From Flavobacterium pokkalii (GTDB lineage Bacteria > Bacteroidota > Bacteroidia > Flavobacteriales > Flavobacteriaceae), in contig NZ_NASZ01000007.1 of the NCBI RefSeq assembly GCF_014596575.1, positions 62,001 through 126,000 on the forward strand: a DNA stretch of 64,000 nucleotides, written 5' to 3'. The position numbers and the translations under genes were made by a program. Below, in pieces: positions 62,776-64,000 of the stretch (its first letter is position 1; every line of letters starts with the position of its first letter). The notes beneath the pieces are model-generated. The model was given only the letters and a program-made list of their open reading frames with translations. It had not been told where the DNA came from and did no database searches.

Positions 62776-64000
62776 TATTTTTTACTTTTTAATTTATACA
62801 AAACCGAAGCATGTGCATTTAAGCTAACAACAACTTCGCCTTTAACCGCTCCTAATTTTTCGCCTGTCCACATATTTGTAACCTCAGCATTTTTAATCCC
62901 CAAATCAGCTAAACTTACTGCTACTTTCTCTGAAGCATTGTCTGAAATATTAAATAATGCTAAGTAAATACTTCCGTCTTTTGGATTTTTAGAAGTCACA
63001 GCTACTTTTCCGTCTTTTTGAAAAAGTTGTTTTACATTAGTTCCTTCACGGTGCATTTTTAAAACTTCAGCATTCGTCAATAACGATAAGGTAAAAGCAT
63101 CGTTACTTGGCATATCCCCACCAAAAAACAACGGAGATTTGAAAATGGTAAAGAAAGTCATTAAAGTATATTGCTCGTCTTTTGTTAAACGAGACATTCT
63201 GTCTTCGCCACGTTCTCCTCTTAACGAAATTCTTCCTAACGGAATCATATCGCAATCAGGCCAAGTTCCCGGAGCGATATACGGATACCATTTTTGAGCC
63301 ACATCCATTAAATGCGTAATGTGTGGCCAGGTATCCCAAACGTCGTCAACCATACGCCACATATTTGCATGAGAACTTACATGAGCAGCTGCCGAAATAG
63401 GCGTTTCGCCAGGTGAAGTACTCAAAACTATTTTGCGACCACATTTGTCGATTGCTTTTCTAATCAAATTGATTTCTGCTTCGTGATAAGGTCTCGATAA
63501 GTCGTCAATTTTGATAAAATCTATTCCCCATTGTGCGTACAATTCGAATAAAGAATCATAATATTCCTGCGCTCCCGGTTTATCGGCAAGAATAGTATAA
63601 TTGTCTTTCAACCAAGTACATTGCAAATCTGTTGTATAAATTTGATCGGCAGTAATTCCGTTTGCTCCTTTGATAGGTAGTTTTTCTTCCACCGCTTTTT
63701 TAGGAATTCCGCGCATAATGTGGATTCCAAATTTCAATCCTTTGCTATGAATATAATCCGCTAATGGCTTGAATCCCTGTCCGTCTTTTGCTGAAGGAAA
63801 TCTGTTCAATGCCGGTAAATATCTCCCGTATTGATCCATTACATAACGTGGATCTTTCTGATTGTAGCCTCCCGCCTTATCATTTTCCACAAACCATCTG
63901 ATATCTACCACAATGTACTCCCAACCTGATTTTTTTAAATTTTTGACCATATAATCAGCATTGGCTTTCACCTCATGTTCTTCAACCGTTGAGCCGTAAC
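62775..64000 (-). CDS. GH27 alpha-galactosidase-type enzyme (5' end beyond window)
   Basis: The reading frame is open to the right edge, so the start lies outside the window; the visible 408 codons begin around YGSTVEEHEVKANADYM, near the N-terminal part of the GH27 barrel. Catalytic regions are visible: the nucleophile block DFIKIDD and the acid/base Asp in WRMVDDVWDTW. A C-terminal beta-sandwich ends in SVLYKLKSKK. GH27 enzymes release alpha-galactose or, in some pectin enzymes, beta-L-arabinopyranose. The stop overlaps the GTG start of the GH43 gene by one base, so the two are translated together. Confidence 0.9.
   Translation of the reverse strand, partial: YGSTVEEHEVKANADYMVKNLKKSGWEYIVVDIRWFVENDKAGGYNQKDPRYVMDQYGRYLPALNRFPSAKDGQGFKPLADYIHSKGLKFGIHIMRGIPKKAVEEKLPIKGANGITADQIYTTDLQCTWLKDNYTILADKPGAQEYYDSLFELYAQWGIDFIKIDDLSRPYHEAEINLIRKAIDKCGRKIVLSTSPGETPISAAAHVSSHANMWRMVDDVWDTWPHITHLMDVAQKWYPYIAPGTWPDCDMIPLGRISLRGERGEDRMSRLTKDEQYTLMTFFTIFKSPLFFGGDMPSNDAFTLSLLTNAEVLKMHREGTNVKQLFQKDGKVAVTSKNPKDGSIYLALFNISDNASEKVAVSLADLGIKNAEVTNMWTGEKLGAVKGEVVVSLNAHASVLYKLKSKK

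Overview
The window looks like a chromosomal segment of a Bacteroidota bacterium of the family Flavobacteriaceae, most likely Flavobacterium or a close relative. The support is low G+C, SusC/SusD pairs, a hybrid two-component (HTCS) regulator, a type IX secretion tail, Na+-NQR, LutABC and Bacteroidota-type promoters (TTG, about 19 bases, TAnnTTTG). No phage, IS element or CRISPR array was seen.

Region by region. (1) 1-3.3 kb: a BlaI/M56 antirepressor pair behind three evenly spaced operator-like dyads, a 46-residue orphan ORF, apt, and tRNA-Arg(ACG). A probable gene remnant and a tRNA-T-arm-like fragment follow (3.3-3.5 kb). (2) 3.6-24.5 kb: a fructan utilization locus, all on the minus strand. 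One eight-gene run encodes a sugar porter, a canonical GH32, SusC, SusD, two related surface lipoproteins, a PfkB fructokinase and a divergent GH32. Upstream lie a second divergent GH32 with a type IX tail, an HTCS sensor of the periplasmic sugar-binding type and an SGNH hydrolase. (3) 24.7-31.7 kb: TetR, TolC-type protein, RND adaptor, RND pump and an SDR enzyme, with a TetR operator candidate repeated twice. (4) 32.6-35.1 kb: a TonB-dependent siderophore receptor with a promoter and a Fur-box-like palindrome. (5) 35.1-39.1 kb: topB, OsmC/Ohr, META lipoprotein and msrB. (6) 39.2-48.4 kb: rhamnose catabolism (rhaT, bifunctional aldolase/dehydrogenase, rhaM, rhaI, FGGY kinase) followed by lutABC. 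(7) 48.9-56.5 kb: nqrABCDEF-apbE with convergent nqrM-like and CBS genes. (8) 56.6-64 kb: a GntR regulator and a pectin/rhamnogalacturonan locus (PL22-like, GH28, double GH43, and GH27 cut by the window edge).

How the parts fit. The fructan locus can be read as surface capture and cleavage (lipoproteins, GH32), SusCD import, periplasmic hydrolysis, uptake by the MFS porter and phosphorylation by fructokinase, with the HTCS sensing the released sugar. The pectin locus would release rhamnose, which RhaT and the rha enzymes convert to DHAP and L-lactate, and LutABC takes lactate to pyruvate. A repeated TCCTGTA-type motif occurs at a similar distance upstream of rhaT and of the GH28 gene and may link the two.

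The least ordinary items are two GH32 proteins whose nucleophile position reads Glu instead of Asp, one protein with both a lipobox and a type IX tail, the 20-bp-periodic BlaI dyads, and the candidate operators. Functions are inferred from remembered family motifs; no database search was run.
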